A stretch of 21,612 bases of DNA. It comes from JAWLDB01 sp041686915. Lineage in GTDB: Bacteria > Bacillota > UBA994 > UBA5500. Under the pieces are notes generated by a model, which saw only the letters and a program-made list of their open reading frames with translations, had not been told where the DNA came from and did not search any database. Numbering within the stretch: position 1 is the stretch's first letter; each line of letters opens with the position of its first letter. The translations under genes were made by a program, and so were the position numbers. The stretch is from positions 1-21,612 of the forward strand of contig JAWLDB010000025.1 of assembly GCA_041686915.1 (NCBI GenBank), given 5' to 3'. Below are positions 14,576-21,612 of the stretch, piece after piece.

Positions 14576-15421
14576 ATGCCTCAAATCAAGATTATTACCG
14601 ATAGTGCAGCCGACCTGCCAACAGAAACAGCTCGCAAGTATGGAATCGGTATCGTTCCCCTGTTGGTTTCCTTTCCCGAAAAGACTTATGCTGACGGGGT
14701 AGATCTAACTCCAGATCAATTCTATCAAAAGCTGAAGAGAGCTCCGCGGCTGCCTGTGACATCGCAGCCTTCTCCACAGGACTTCATCGACGCTTTTCAG
14801 CCTGAGTTGGAGAAAGGGAACACTGTAATTGCGATTACCCTCTCTTCGGCACTAAGCGGCACCTATGACAGTGCCAGGTTAGCCTGCGACGCCCTTGACG
14901 AGTCTGGCAGGCGCATACATCTGGTTGACTCATTAGGTGCATCTAACGGGGAAGGGTTGCTCGTTCTGTTAGCTGCTCGTATGGCAGCAGAGGGTAGCGG
15001 ACCGTCAGACATCATTCTGGCTGTGCAGGAGGCACGCAGGCGTCTGACTCATCTTTTTACTCTTGATACAATGGAAAACCTGGTGAAGGGTGGGCGCATT
15101 GGCAAGGCTAAGGGCACCATCGGTGACTTGCTTAACATCAAACCCGTACTGTACATAGACGACGCAGGCAAGATTGACCTGCGAGACAAGGTGCGAGGGA
15201 GCAAGAAAGCCTTGCGTTATCTTGCCAGTGCAGTGACGGAGACTGCTGGTCTCTATGGTTTGTTTGCTGTTAGCCATGCTAACCGTCCAGATGAGGCAGA
15301 GGAGCTGTCCAACAATATCCGTCAGCGTTTCCCAGAGGCAGAGGTGTTGATCGGGACGATTGGAGCTACAATTGGCACCCATACAGGAGAGGGGTGTTTG
15401 GCGCTGTTTTACTTCGCATGA
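14576..15421 (+). CDS. DegV family fatty-acid-binding protein
   Basis: A 281-residue protein with the DegV/FakB hallmarks: KIITDSAADLP (5-15), DGVDLTPDQFY, TSQPS (62-66) and LSSALSGTYDSA (89-100). It also has the METVVKGGRI-like segment, here MENLVKGGRIGKAKG, and RFP near the end. These proteins bind a fatty acid; FakB members present it to the FakA kinase for phospholipid synthesis. No fakA lies in the window. AAAGGGAGTG is the ribosome binding site. No convincing promoter was found in the 78-base gap after the AEC terminator. Confidence 0.92.
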   Translation: MPQIKIITDSAADLPTETARKYGIGIVPLLVSFPEKTYADGVDLTPDQFYQKLKRAPRLPVTSQPSPQDFIDAFQPELEKGNTVIAITLSSALSGTYDSARLACDALDESGRRIHLVDSLGASNGEGLLVLLAARMAAEGSGPSDIILAVQEARRRLTHLFTLDTMENLVKGGRIGKAKGTIGDLLNIKPVLYIDDAGKIDLRDKVRGSKKALRYLASAVTETAGLYGLFAVSHANRPDEAEELSNNIRQRFPEAEVLIGTIGATIGTHTGEGCLALFYFA

Positions 15422-15453
15422 CTTGTATGCCGGGTAGTAATGCAGGAGAACGC

Positions 15454-15486
15454 AAACCGGGAAGCGGTGAGGCTTCCCGGTTTTTT
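15454..15486. terminator. Terminator between degV and the aminotransferase gene
   Basis: AAACCGGGAAGC and GCTTCCCGGTTT form a perfect stem followed by six Ts on the plus strand. It lies between convergent genes; the plus orientation is the strong one. Confidence 0.85.
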
Positions 15487-15531
15487 CTTCACATTCGCAG
15501 CACCAGAAGATATGTTGAGCCACTTAGAGTG

Positions 15532-16674
15532 CTATTGCCCATCCTGTGAGCTGGGCAGGTGCCGCCGAATATCAACTACATGGCCAAACTCAGCTAAACA
15601 ATGCTCCAGCCGTTCCAAGAAGTCCCTGACCTTATGCAGGTGACACTGGCTACCCATATGACCAACTCGCCACACCTTCCCCGCTAGCTTACCATAACTG
15701 CCAGCAATCAGCGCTCCATGCTGCTGAAGCAGTCTATGGCGAAACTCTATATCGGGTATTCCCTCGGGCTTGACTAGCGCGGTTACCGTGTTGGCGGCGT
15801 ACCGCTCCTCAGGGTAGATCTCAAACCCGGCATTACGTAGAGCGTTGCGCGTAGCTGCTGCCACCTGTTTGTGCCGCAAATAGACGCCTTCGCCTGCAGC
15901 CAGCACTAGATCCAGCGCTGCATCCAGGGCGTAGTGCTCATTTACTGGCTGTGTATAGGGGAAGCTCTGGTCCTTAAGCCAGCTATGCTTCCAGGTGAGC
16001 AAGTTGAGATATAGCCCTACAGGAGGCTGTTTGCGCTGTTGCATCAGCTCCCACGCTGGTCCACTGATACTCATGAAGGTCAGGCCTGGGGGTGCAGACA
16101 AGGCTTTTTGCGAGCCGCCCAGCACTACATCCAGGCCCCAGTCATCTGCGTATACTACATCCCCTGCTAGCGATGCCACCGCATCGACAATGGAGACTAC
16201 TCCGTGCCGGCGCAGTACCTGACCTATTTCTGCCAGTGGGTTTAACAGACCAGATGGGGTGTCGCAATGCACCAGTGTAGCTACCTTTATGTTTGGATGG
16301 CTCTTGAGTGCTTCTTCTACTTCGTCGGAAGTAATGCCAACTTTGTAGTCTTTGTTCAGAATGACCGGTGTTCCACCGTAGGCGCGGACAAAGTCGACAA
16401 ACCCTTCACCAAAGACACCGTTGGCCAGGCATAATACCTCCGTGCCAGGTTCTATCAGGCTGGCACAAGCCGCTTCCAGGCCAAGAATACCTTCACCGGA
16501 TAAGATGAGGCAGTCCTCTGATGTATGCAACAGTTGTTGCACCTTGTGGCAGAGCGCCTGATAGAAGTTGACATATGTAGGATCCAGGTCGGGGTTGACC
16601 AACTGGCGGCCCATCGCTGCCCTTACCTCTTCCGATAGCTCGGTCGGCCCTGGAGCCATCATAATCTGTCTCAA
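15532..16674 (-). CDS. Class V aminotransferase, alanine-glyoxylate / serine-pyruvate type
   Basis: A 380-residue PLP enzyme. The N terminus MRQIMMAPGPTELSEEV is typical of the alanine-glyoxylate aminotransferase branch. PLP contacts include Asp164 in SIVDAVAS and the Schiff-base lysine Lys190 in GGSQKALSAPPGL. The frame is open from a TTG at 16689, but that TTG overlaps the GGAGG (16687-16683); a TTG at 16674 lies 8 bases after it and gives the family start. It follows another class V enzyme after 21 bases and is surely in the same operon. It likely swaps amino groups between alanine or serine and glyoxylate or another oxoacid. Confidence 0.88.
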   Translation of the reverse strand: MRQIMMAPGPTELSEEVRAAMGRQLVNPDLDPTYVNFYQALCHKVQQLLHTSEDCLILSGEGILGLEAACASLIEPGTEVLCLANGVFGEGFVDFVRAYGGTPVILNKDYKVGITSDEVEEALKSHPNIKVATLVHCDTPSGLLNPLAEIGQVLRRHGVVSIVDAVASLAGDVVYADDWGLDVVLGGSQKALSAPPGLTFMSISGPAWELMQQRKQPPVGLYLNLLTWKHSWLKDQSFPYTQPVNEHYALDAALDLVLAAGEGVYLRHKQVAAATRNALRNAGFEIYPEERYAANTVTALVKPEGIPDIEFRHRLLQQHGALIAGSYGKLAGKVWRVGHMGSQCHLHKVRDFLERLEHCLAEFGHVVDIRRHLPSSQDGQ

Positions 16675-16695
16675 TACCAACACCTCCAAAAAACG

Positions 16696-17865
16696 TTAGT
16701 CGGCCCACATTACGCGTGCACGTAACGTATCAACCAAAGCGTGCAGTTCTTCCTCCAATGTGAAATAGGCCACAGTAACCCGCATCAACCTGTCATCAAT
16801 GTACCGCGGACAGATGCCGCGCGCTTCCAGGTAAGCATAAAGATCTTTGGCATTATGCCTGGCTACTTCGAAAGCCACTAGGCCGCTTGACCACGCTTCT
16901 TCGAGTGGGGTATGCAATTGTACTCCAGGAATAGAGCTCAACTGTTGCTTCAAGAAGGTGGTCAGCTCCAGCACGCGGGAGCGAATGTTATCTAGGCCAA
17001 TCTCATTCACATAGTCAATGGCTGCCCCTAGCCCAACAATTGCTGCCCAGTTACGGGTAGCAAACTCATATCTCCGTGCTCCCGGTGGGGGAGTGAAGTT
17101 CTTGCCGTGCGGATAGTCCCACTCTTTTTGAGCCACATCACCCATAAAGCTTGGCCTAACGGTCTCAATCTGCTTCTGATTGACATAGAGGGCCCCGGTA
17201 CCAGCTGGCCCGAACAGCCACTTGTGGCCGTTGAGGGTGTAGAAGTCGCAGCCCAGCTCGTGCAGATGCACTGGTAGCTGGCCTACAGCATGAGCCCCGT
17301 CAATTAGTACCAGACTCCCATTCTTGTGGGCCAAGTTGACGATGTCGTGCACCGGCAGTACTTGACCTGTAACGCTGAGAACGTGACTGACCGCTATCAG
17401 GCGGGTACGGGGGGTAATTGCTGACTCGAGTTCTTTCAGAAACTCGTCAGGATCAGGCAAAACGGGCACTATCTTCAGTTTAATGCCGAACCGTTTCTCG
17501 TTATATAGCCAAACGACAGAGTTGGCGGGGTGTTCGGCATCGGTAATGATCACTTCGTCGCCGGGTTGCCAGTCTATCCCCCAGGCGATGATGTTGACGC
17601 CTTCTGTGGCGTTAGCAGTAAAGGCCAGCTCGGCAGCGTCACAACCCAGGAAACTTGCCAGCTTTTCGCGTACCACATCAATCACAGGTTCTCGCCATGC
17701 CTCATAATGACGTGGCAAACCTGCTCCTTGCTCTTGCCATTCCTCATACGCTTTGAAAAATGCTTGCATTACCGGCACGGGAGTCGGGAAGAGGGTGCCG
17801 GCATTCAGGAAAATGTAGTTGTGAAGAACGGGAATATCTGATCTTACCTGGTCCACTGTTTTCAT
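16696..17865 (-). CDS. Class V PLP-dependent enzyme, cysteine desulfurase / isopenicillin N epimerase-like
   Basis: A 389-residue PLP enzyme of the NifS/SufS-like fold. Asp189 and His192 lie in LVLIDGAHAVGQ, and the PLP lysine is Lys215 in LNGHKWLFGPAGTG. The N terminus (SDIPVLHNYIFLNAGTL) also fits. The usual desulfurase C-terminal loop with its reactive cysteine is not recognisable; the only late cysteine (Cys352 in ARGICPRYIDD) sits in a different context. A lyase, epimerase or aminotransferase is as likely as a desulfurase. AAGGAGGTG precedes the ATG. It is the first gene of a two-gene operon with the class V aminotransferase. Confidence 0.85.
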   Translation of the reverse strand: MKTVDQVRSDIPVLHNYIFLNAGTLFPTPVPVMQAFFKAYEEWQEQGAGLPRHYEAWREPVIDVVREKLASFLGCDAAELAFTANATEGVNIIAWGIDWQPGDEVIITDAEHPANSVVWLYNEKRFGIKLKIVPVLPDPDEFLKELESAITPRTRLIAVSHVLSVTGQVLPVHDIVNLAHKNGSLVLIDGAHAVGQLPVHLHELGCDFYTLNGHKWLFGPAGTGALYVNQKQIETVRPSFMGDVAQKEWDYPHGKNFTPPPGARRYEFATRNWAAIVGLGAAIDYVNEIGLDNIRSRVLELTTFLKQQLSSIPGVQLHTPLEEAWSSGLVAFEVARHNAKDLYAYLEARGICPRYIDDRLMRVTVAYFTLEEELHALVDTLRARVMWAD

Positions 17866-17946
17866 CTCGGGCGCACCTCCTTAACACTGCTTTATCTTCG
17901 TCGCTCAGTCTGCACATCCTGCTCTTAGCATCGGCCTGGACGGCTC

Positions 17947-17976
17947 AAAAAGATACGGCGTCTATGAAGACGCCGT
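17947..17976 (-). terminator. Terminator after the S55-domain gene
   Basis: On the minus strand ACGGCGTCT and AGACGCCGT form a 9-bp stem with a 4-base loop (17976-17955), followed by ATCTTTTT. It separates this gene from the PLP operon downstream. Confidence 0.85.
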
Positions 17977-17990
17977 GATCAGTATGTATC

Positions 17991-19139
17991 CTATTCGGTT
18001 TTGGTCTTACGGGCTGTGACTTCAGTCAGCAGGCTGACAGCTTCTATCTTTGTGCCTTCTTCCAGTAAACGCTCTATTAGCGGGACTGCGGAAATAGCCA
18101 CAGCATAGCCGATGTCAAAGCCGTCATAGCTACTCTCCGTCACTCTGATTGGATCTTCTACCCCCGCTACCCTGATGCTCCACCTCCACCTGGCAGTACC
18201 CGGACCTACTCTGTTCATTGCCCGTTGCATGCTTTCCAGGGCAGAAATGAATACGAGGAACGGTAGCTGCATAGGTATTGGTACTGCTTGCGCTTTCACG
18301 GTTTCCAGTGAGCTACGGTCCTCATCGCGCACAACTAGGTTCAGATCGACCAAGTCTGGTTGCTTGCCCAGTTCCGCATAGATACCTGCGGCTCTGTCCT
18401 GCAGTACAGTTCCAATGACGGAACCAAAATCGCCAATTTTGCTGGGGAAATCACCTCTGGCAGTATCCAAAACCGTTGCCAATGTGAGTGGCATATTGGT
18501 AGGACCGGAAAAAAGTAGCGGATGCCCAAAAGCAAGCAGTTGCTTTCCCGCAATAGCAGTTGCAGTACCTATGAAGCCGAGCCTGATATCTCCAATCAGC
18601 AAGGCTGCCCCGATGGGGCTTCCAGGTGTTGGCGTTTGTGTTGCCACCCTTGCTGCAGTCCCCTCGGTGGTTGAGACTGTAGGTTGCCCTAGTCGCTCAG
18701 CTATTTCGCGCAATGCTCTGGTGGACGCAAACCCAACAGCTGTCGGTTTGGCCTTATTTGCTTGAATATCCCCATCGGTTATCGGAAAGGACGCGAGATC
18801 GCCCGTATGCGGTTCATTGGCCACTTCAAGCATTGCGTCGATGGGGGTAATACCCACCAGGCTGGCATCCGGGTAAAAAGTCGTGGAAATCGCTCCAACC
18901 AGCCTATCACCTTCATATACAGGGCTACCACTTGCACCAGATGGAACCCCTCCAGTCCGCCTTATAGTCTCGCCGAGCGCCCTGGCGAGGATAAGATCAA
19001 CCCCAGCTACCCCAGAATCCAGAAATGGTGTAACCAGTTCTACTGGAAATCGCTCTATCAGCGGACTTCTGAACACTGTTAAAGCACAGGCGAGAGAGCG
19101 GTTGGACTTGAGCCTTTTCTTGTAACGACGCTTTCTCAT
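17991..19139 (-). CDS. SpoIVB-type (S55) peptidase-domain protein
   Basis: A 382-residue protein resembling the S55 peptidase domain. The serine motif is GGVPSGASGSPVYEGDRLVG (S70, S72), followed by GITPIDAML. A histidine lies in LLAFGHPLLFSG (H206). The domain is related to SpoIVB, which signals in sporulation, but there is no PDZ domain and the serine motif comes before the GHP motif, as in the S55-domain proteins of other phyla. The N terminus MRKRRYKKRLKSNRS is very basic and lacks a clear signal peptide. AAAAGGAGGTG fixes the start. It is transcribed alone, divergent from hcp. Activity is uncertain. Confidence 0.78.
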   Translation of the reverse strand: MRKRRYKKRLKSNRSLACALTVFRSPLIERFPVELVTPFLDSGVAGVDLILARALGETIRRTGGVPSGASGSPVYEGDRLVGAISTTFYPDASLVGITPIDAMLEVANEPHTGDLASFPITDGDIQANKAKPTAVGFASTRALREIAERLGQPTVSTTEGTAARVATQTPTPGSPIGAALLIGDIRLGFIGTATAIAGKQLLAFGHPLLFSGPTNMPLTLATVLDTARGDFPSKIGDFGSVIGTVLQDRAAGIYAELGKQPDLVDLNLVVRDEDRSSLETVKAQAVPIPMQLPFLVFISALESMQRAMNRVGPGTARWRWSIRVAGVEDPIRVTESSYDGFDIGYAVAISAVPLIERLLEEGTKIEAVSLLTEVTARKTKTE

Positions 19140-19240
19140 TAGAACACCTCCTTTTAGCGTACTCGTTCTTACACTGTATGCCGTTTGTGAAAAAACGTCC
19201 CGATTAGGGCCTTATAGTAAAACGCTAGTATTTATTCATG

Positions 19241-19256
19241 TGTGACATATGTCACA
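19241..19256. promoter_or_regulatory. CRP/FNR-family operator upstream of hcp (HcpR-like site)
   Basis: A perfect 16-bp palindrome TGTGACATATGTCACA matches TGTGA-N6-TCACA. HcpR, a CRP/FNR-family regulator, is reported to bind such sites before hcp in anaerobes. Its centre is about 41.5 bases upstream of the start expected from the GATAAA box at 19277-19282, the class II activator position. Confidence 0.72.
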
Positions 19257-19276
19257 TACACAATGGTCACTCTTTC

Positions 19277-19282
19277 GATAAA
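19277..19282 (+). promoter_or_regulatory. Likely -10 box of the hcp promoter
   Basis: GATAAA matches TATAAT at four positions. No -35 box is present at the right distance, where the operator lies instead, consistent with activator dependence. The expected start is near 19289. Confidence 0.45.
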
Positions 19283-19296
19283 CTCAACTCAGATCG

Positions 19297-19314
19297 TTGG
19301 TTAACCAAGTTAAC
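19297..19314. repeat. Palindrome and repeat in the hcp leader
   Basis: TTGGTTAACCAA (19297-19308) is a perfect 12-bp palindrome, and GTTAAC recurs at 19300-19305 and 19309-19314. It could be a second operator in the 5' leader; nothing more supports this. Confidence 0.3.
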
Positions 19315-19340
19315 AAATTTATATGCCGGAGGTATGTTAG

Positions 19341-20993
19341 ATGAGTATGTTCTGTTTCCAGTGTCAAGAAGCTGCAGGTGGTAAGGGTTGTTCGCTGAGA
19401 GGTGTATGCGGCAAGACTAGTGATACCGCCAATCTTCAGGACCTTTTGATCTATGTTGTGAAAGGCATTTCGGTTTACGGGGCACAAGCCCGGAGCCTGG
19501 GCATCATGAATCCCAAAGCCGATAAGTTTATTATGGAAAGCCTGTTTGCCACCATTACTAATGCAAACTTCAACCCGGAGTACTTTGTTGCGCAGGTGAA
19601 GGAAGGCCTGAAACTGCGTGAGGAAGTTAGGCAGCAACTGCTCGCGGCTAACGCTGAGCTTTCTGCAGATCTGCCTGATGCAGCAACCTGGGACGCACAA
19701 ACTACCGAAGAGTTTGAGGCAAAGGCGCAGTTGGTTGGCATTCTGTCCACCGAAAACGAAGACATCCGCTCACTAAAAGAGCTCCTGACATACGGTCTGA
19801 AAGGTATGGCAGCTTACGCAGAGCACGCTGCGGTTCTCAACTTCCGGAGCGAGGGAGTTGAGGGCTTCATGCAGAAGGCTCTGGCTGCCACCCTGGACGA
19901 TAGTCTCTCAGCAGATGAGCTGATCGCCCTGGTTATGGAGTGTGGTAAGTACGGTGTAGAGATCATGGCTCTCTTGGACAAAGCCAACACAAGCACCTAC
20001 GGCAATCCAGAGATCACGAAGGTTAACATTGGGGTGCGCAACAACCCAGGTATCCTGGTCAGCGGTCATGACCTAAAAGACCTGGAAGAGCTGTTGCAGC
20101 AGACAGAAGGCGCTGGTGTGGATGTATACACCCACGGTGAGATGCTGCCGGCGCACTACTACCCGGCTTTCAAGAAGTACGCACACTTTGCCGGTAACTA
20201 CGGTAATGCATGGTGGAAACAGGCTGAGGAGTTTGATAAGTTCAACGGTCCTATCCTGATGACCACAAACTGCCTGGTTCCGCCTAAAGAGGCCTACAAG
20301 GACCGCGTTTACACAACAGGTGTAGTCGGTTTTGCCGGTTTGAAGCACATCGCAGACAGGGCAGAGGGTGCTCAGAAGGACTTCTCCGAGCTGATTGAAC
20401 ACGCAAAGCGTTCTCAGCCACCTGTAGAGTTGGAGCAGGGCGAGATTATCGGTGGCTTTGCTCATAACGCAGTACTGAGCCTGGCAGATAAGGTAGTTGA
20501 TGCGGTCAAGGCTGGAGCTATCAAGCGCTTCTTCGTCATGGCAGGGTGCGACGGCAGGATGAAGAGCCGTGACTACTATACAGAGTTTGCACAAGCGCTA
20601 CCACAAGATGCCGTGATTTTGACAGCAGGCTGCGCCAAGTACAAGTACAACAAGCTTGACCTGGGTGACATCGGTGGTATCCCACGTGTCCTGGATGCTG
20701 GACAGTGTAACGACTCCTATTCATTGGCTGTAATCGCACTCAAGTTGAAAGAAGTCTTCGGCCTGGATGATATCAACCAGTTGCCCATCTCCTACAACAT
20801 CGCTTGGTATGAGCAAAAGGCGGTTATCGTTCTCTTGGCCCTGCTGTACCTGGGGGTGAAAAACATTCACCTCGGCCCGACGCTCCCGGCCTTCCTGTCG
20901 CCTAACGTGGCGAAAGTGCTGGTAGAGACCTTCGGTATCGGCGGTATCACCAACGTGCAGGACGACCTGCAGATGTTTATGGCACAAGCTTAA
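19341..20993 (+). CDS. hcp: Hydroxylamine reductase / hybrid cluster protein (Hcp), class I
   Basis: A 550-residue protein, the usual length for the anaerobe-type class. Cys5, 8, 17 and 23 (CX2CX8CX5C) hold the [4Fe-4S] cluster. All seven hybrid cluster ligands can be seen: His243 (SGHDL), Glu267 (HGEML), Cys311 (TTNCLVPP), Cys403 (MAGCDGR, the persulfide site), Cys431 (TAGCAKY), Cys456 (AGQCNDS) and Glu491. The enzyme reduces hydroxylamine in vitro and acts in nitric oxide/nitrosative stress defence in the cytoplasm. GGAGG (19328-19332) is 8 bases before ATG. It is probably activated from the palindrome at 19241. No hcr reductase gene is adjacent. Confidence 0.97.
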   Translation: MSMFCFQCQEAAGGKGCSLRGVCGKTSDTANLQDLLIYVVKGISVYGAQARSLGIMNPKADKFIMESLFATITNANFNPEYFVAQVKEGLKLREEVRQQLLAANAELSADLPDAATWDAQTTEEFEAKAQLVGILSTENEDIRSLKELLTYGLKGMAAYAEHAAVLNFRSEGVEGFMQKALAATLDDSLSADELIALVMECGKYGVEIMALLDKANTSTYGNPEITKVNIGVRNNPGILVSGHDLKDLEELLQQTEGAGVDVYTHGEMLPAHYYPAFKKYAHFAGNYGNAWWKQAEEFDKFNGPILMTTNCLVPPKEAYKDRVYTTGVVGFAGLKHIADRAEGAQKDFSELIEHAKRSQPPVELEQGEIIGGFAHNAVLSLADKVVDAVKAGAIKRFFVMAGCDGRMKSRDYYTEFAQALPQDAVILTAGCAKYKYNKLDLGDIGGIPRVLDAGQCNDSYSLAVIALKLKEVFGLDDINQLPISYNIAWYEQKAVIVLLALLYLGVKNIHLGPTLPAFLSPNVAKVLVETFGIGGITNVQDDLQMFMAQA

Positions 20994-20995
20994 AT

Positions 20996-21051
20996 CATGA
21001 GCAAGTTAAAGGGCTGGACCACGTTTGGTCCAGCCCTTTAACTTGCTCATG
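20996..21051. terminator. Perfect 26-bp inverted repeat, probable bidirectional terminator
   Basis: Arms 20996-21021 and 21026-21051 are perfectly complementary around a CGTT loop. It starts two bases after the hcp stop. The GC-rich core (AAAGGGCTGGACCA and its complement) followed by TTTAA can act as terminator for hcp. The right arm also encodes the last residues (MSKLKGW) of the nucleotidase remnant on the minus strand. Its length and perfection are unusual for a simple terminator. Confidence 0.8.
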
Positions 21052-21492
21052 GAGATACCAGTGTCCACTGGGTTGCTGCCCTCTGCCAGCACTGTGTAAC
21101 CATCACCAGCAGCAGCCATGAAGTCGTTGGTGGCAAGCTTGTAAGTCTTATCCAGATCAAGCAGCTCGCCGGCTACCTTGATCTCTACAACCCCCTCACC
21201 AACAGGCTTGCTGGCGTCAAAAGTGACGGCTAGGCCAGAGACCTGTGCAAAGCTACCTGCCTTCCCTGGATAGCCGCTCACACCATGCTCGAGCGCTGCT
21301 TTTAGCTGAGCACCCGTGAGGTCAACAGTGAACACGCGGTTGCCAAACGGCAGCACGGTAAATACGTCTCCCTTGCACGTTTTTGGGGTGCGTGAGAATG
21401 GGTGTATCAACGCTGCTGAGACCGATGATGCCTAGCTTGATACCGCCGACCTCGCGGATGTAAGATTCGAAGACAGTACTATTTTCTCCCAT
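21006..21492 (-). pseudogene. 5'-nucleotidase remnant with internal deletion and frame change
   Basis: Two pieces of a UshA/5'-nucleotidase-type gene are joined. From the ATG at 21492, one frame encodes a part of the metallophosphatase domain (FESYIREVGGIKLGIIGL, then TPILTHPKNVQG). In a different frame, from about 21375 to 21052, comes the C-terminal nucleotidase domain: GDVFTVLPFGNRVFTVDLTG, ALEHGVSGYPG, QVSGLAVTFD and KLATNDFMAAAGDGYTVL. In intact genes these pieces are separated by a few hundred residues, so most of the middle is missing and the junction near 21372-21380 breaks the frame. The start of the gene and its signal peptide are also missing. The C-terminal end runs into the palindrome at 20996-21051. 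No product is expected. Confidence 0.75.
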
Positions 21493-21501
21493 ATTTCGAC
21501 G

Positions 21502-21612
21502 CTATTCTTTTTCCGGGCGAATAATCCTCACCGCGCCCGGCACATGCCGTTTGCCCATCTTTTTGCTTATTTTGCGGTCCTCTTTACTCATGATCACGAT
21601 ATTCAGGTCATA
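21502..21612 (-). CDS. 3' end of an unidentified gene, partial
   Basis: A frame entering from the right edge encodes 36 residues and stops at TAG (21504-21502). It begins YDLNIVIMSKEDRK and ends VPGAVRIIRPEKE, rich in lysine and arginine. The internal ATG has no ribosome binding site, so this is more likely the tail of a longer gene than a small gene. It is not recognisable and not part of a 5'-nucleotidase as far as I can see. It ends 9 bases before the nucleotidase remnant. Confidence 0.35.
   Translation of the reverse strand, partial: YDLNIVIMSKEDRKISKKMGKRHVPGAVRIIRPEKE

Noticed and set aside
15005..15523. 172-codon minus-strand reading frame
   Set aside because: It lies antisense to degV, crosses the degV terminator and has no start signal; a shadow of the real gene.
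16696..17865. Firm assignment as a SufS cysteine desulfurase
   Set aside because: The fold and PLP lysine fit, but the family's C-terminal reactive cysteine loop is not recognisable, so a broader call was kept.
20073..20594. 173-codon minus-strand reading frame
   Set aside because: It is antisense to hcp, which is certain, and has no ribosome binding site or recognisable motif.

Overview
The window looks like a piece of a chromosome from an anaerobic Firmicute, probably a Peptococcaceae-like member of the Clostridia. The evidence is the strong AGGAGG-type ribosome binding sites, frequent GTG and TTG starts, intrinsic terminators after most transcription units, a class I (anaerobe-type) hybrid cluster protein, a DegV protein, an S55 (SpoIVB-type) domain protein and an iron-sulfur flavoprotein. 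By eye the base composition is roughly balanced. I saw no rRNA, tRNA, CRISPR array, transposase or phage gene. The species cannot be named from this sequence.

Left part (1-6313). A two-domain GNAT acetyltransferase runs off the left edge on the minus strand. Two related ABC transporter clusters follow on the plus strand. The first (1400-3042) has two ABC-2 permeases and no ATPase. The second (3346-5945) has an ATPase and the two matching permeases. Both belong to the COG4586/COG4587/COG3694 type of uncharacterised exporter. Upstream of each cluster, on the opposite strand, is a roughly 85-nt transcription unit with its own sigma-A-like promoter, a 5' hairpin that differs between the copies by compensatory base changes, a conserved CGGGCATT segment and an intrinsic terminator. 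I read these as two members of a small RNA family. Each ABC cluster also has its own plus-strand promoter downstream of the sRNA promoter. A DUF2164 gene and a terminator close this part.

Middle part (6314-14500). This is ordinary accessory metabolism. An iron-sulfur flavoprotein overlaps a GNAT acetyltransferase and converges on a PpnP-type nucleoside phosphorylase. A YhfC-type intramembrane protease overlaps a lipoprotein gene, and a VOC (glyoxalase-fold) protein follows. A minus-strand pair encodes a class C beta-lactamase-fold serine hydrolase and a Gfo/Idh/MocA oxidoreductase. An AEC-family transporter is next.

Right part (14501-21612). DegV converges on a minus-strand pair of class V PLP enzymes, followed by an S55-domain protein with a basic N terminus. 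Divergent from it is hcp (hydroxylamine reductase/hybrid cluster protein). A perfect CRP/FNR-type palindrome (TGTGA-N6-TCACA) lies where a class II activator would bind, consistent with HcpR control in response to nitrosative stress. A perfect 26-bp inverted repeat lies just after hcp and forms the end of a broken 5'-nucleotidase gene, which has a large internal deletion and a frame change. A short partial reading frame enters from the right edge.

The strongest candidate for something undescribed is the twin small RNA family tied to the duplicated ABC clusters. Next are the ATPase-less transporter copy, the hcp operator layout and the decayed nucleotidase with its palindromic end.
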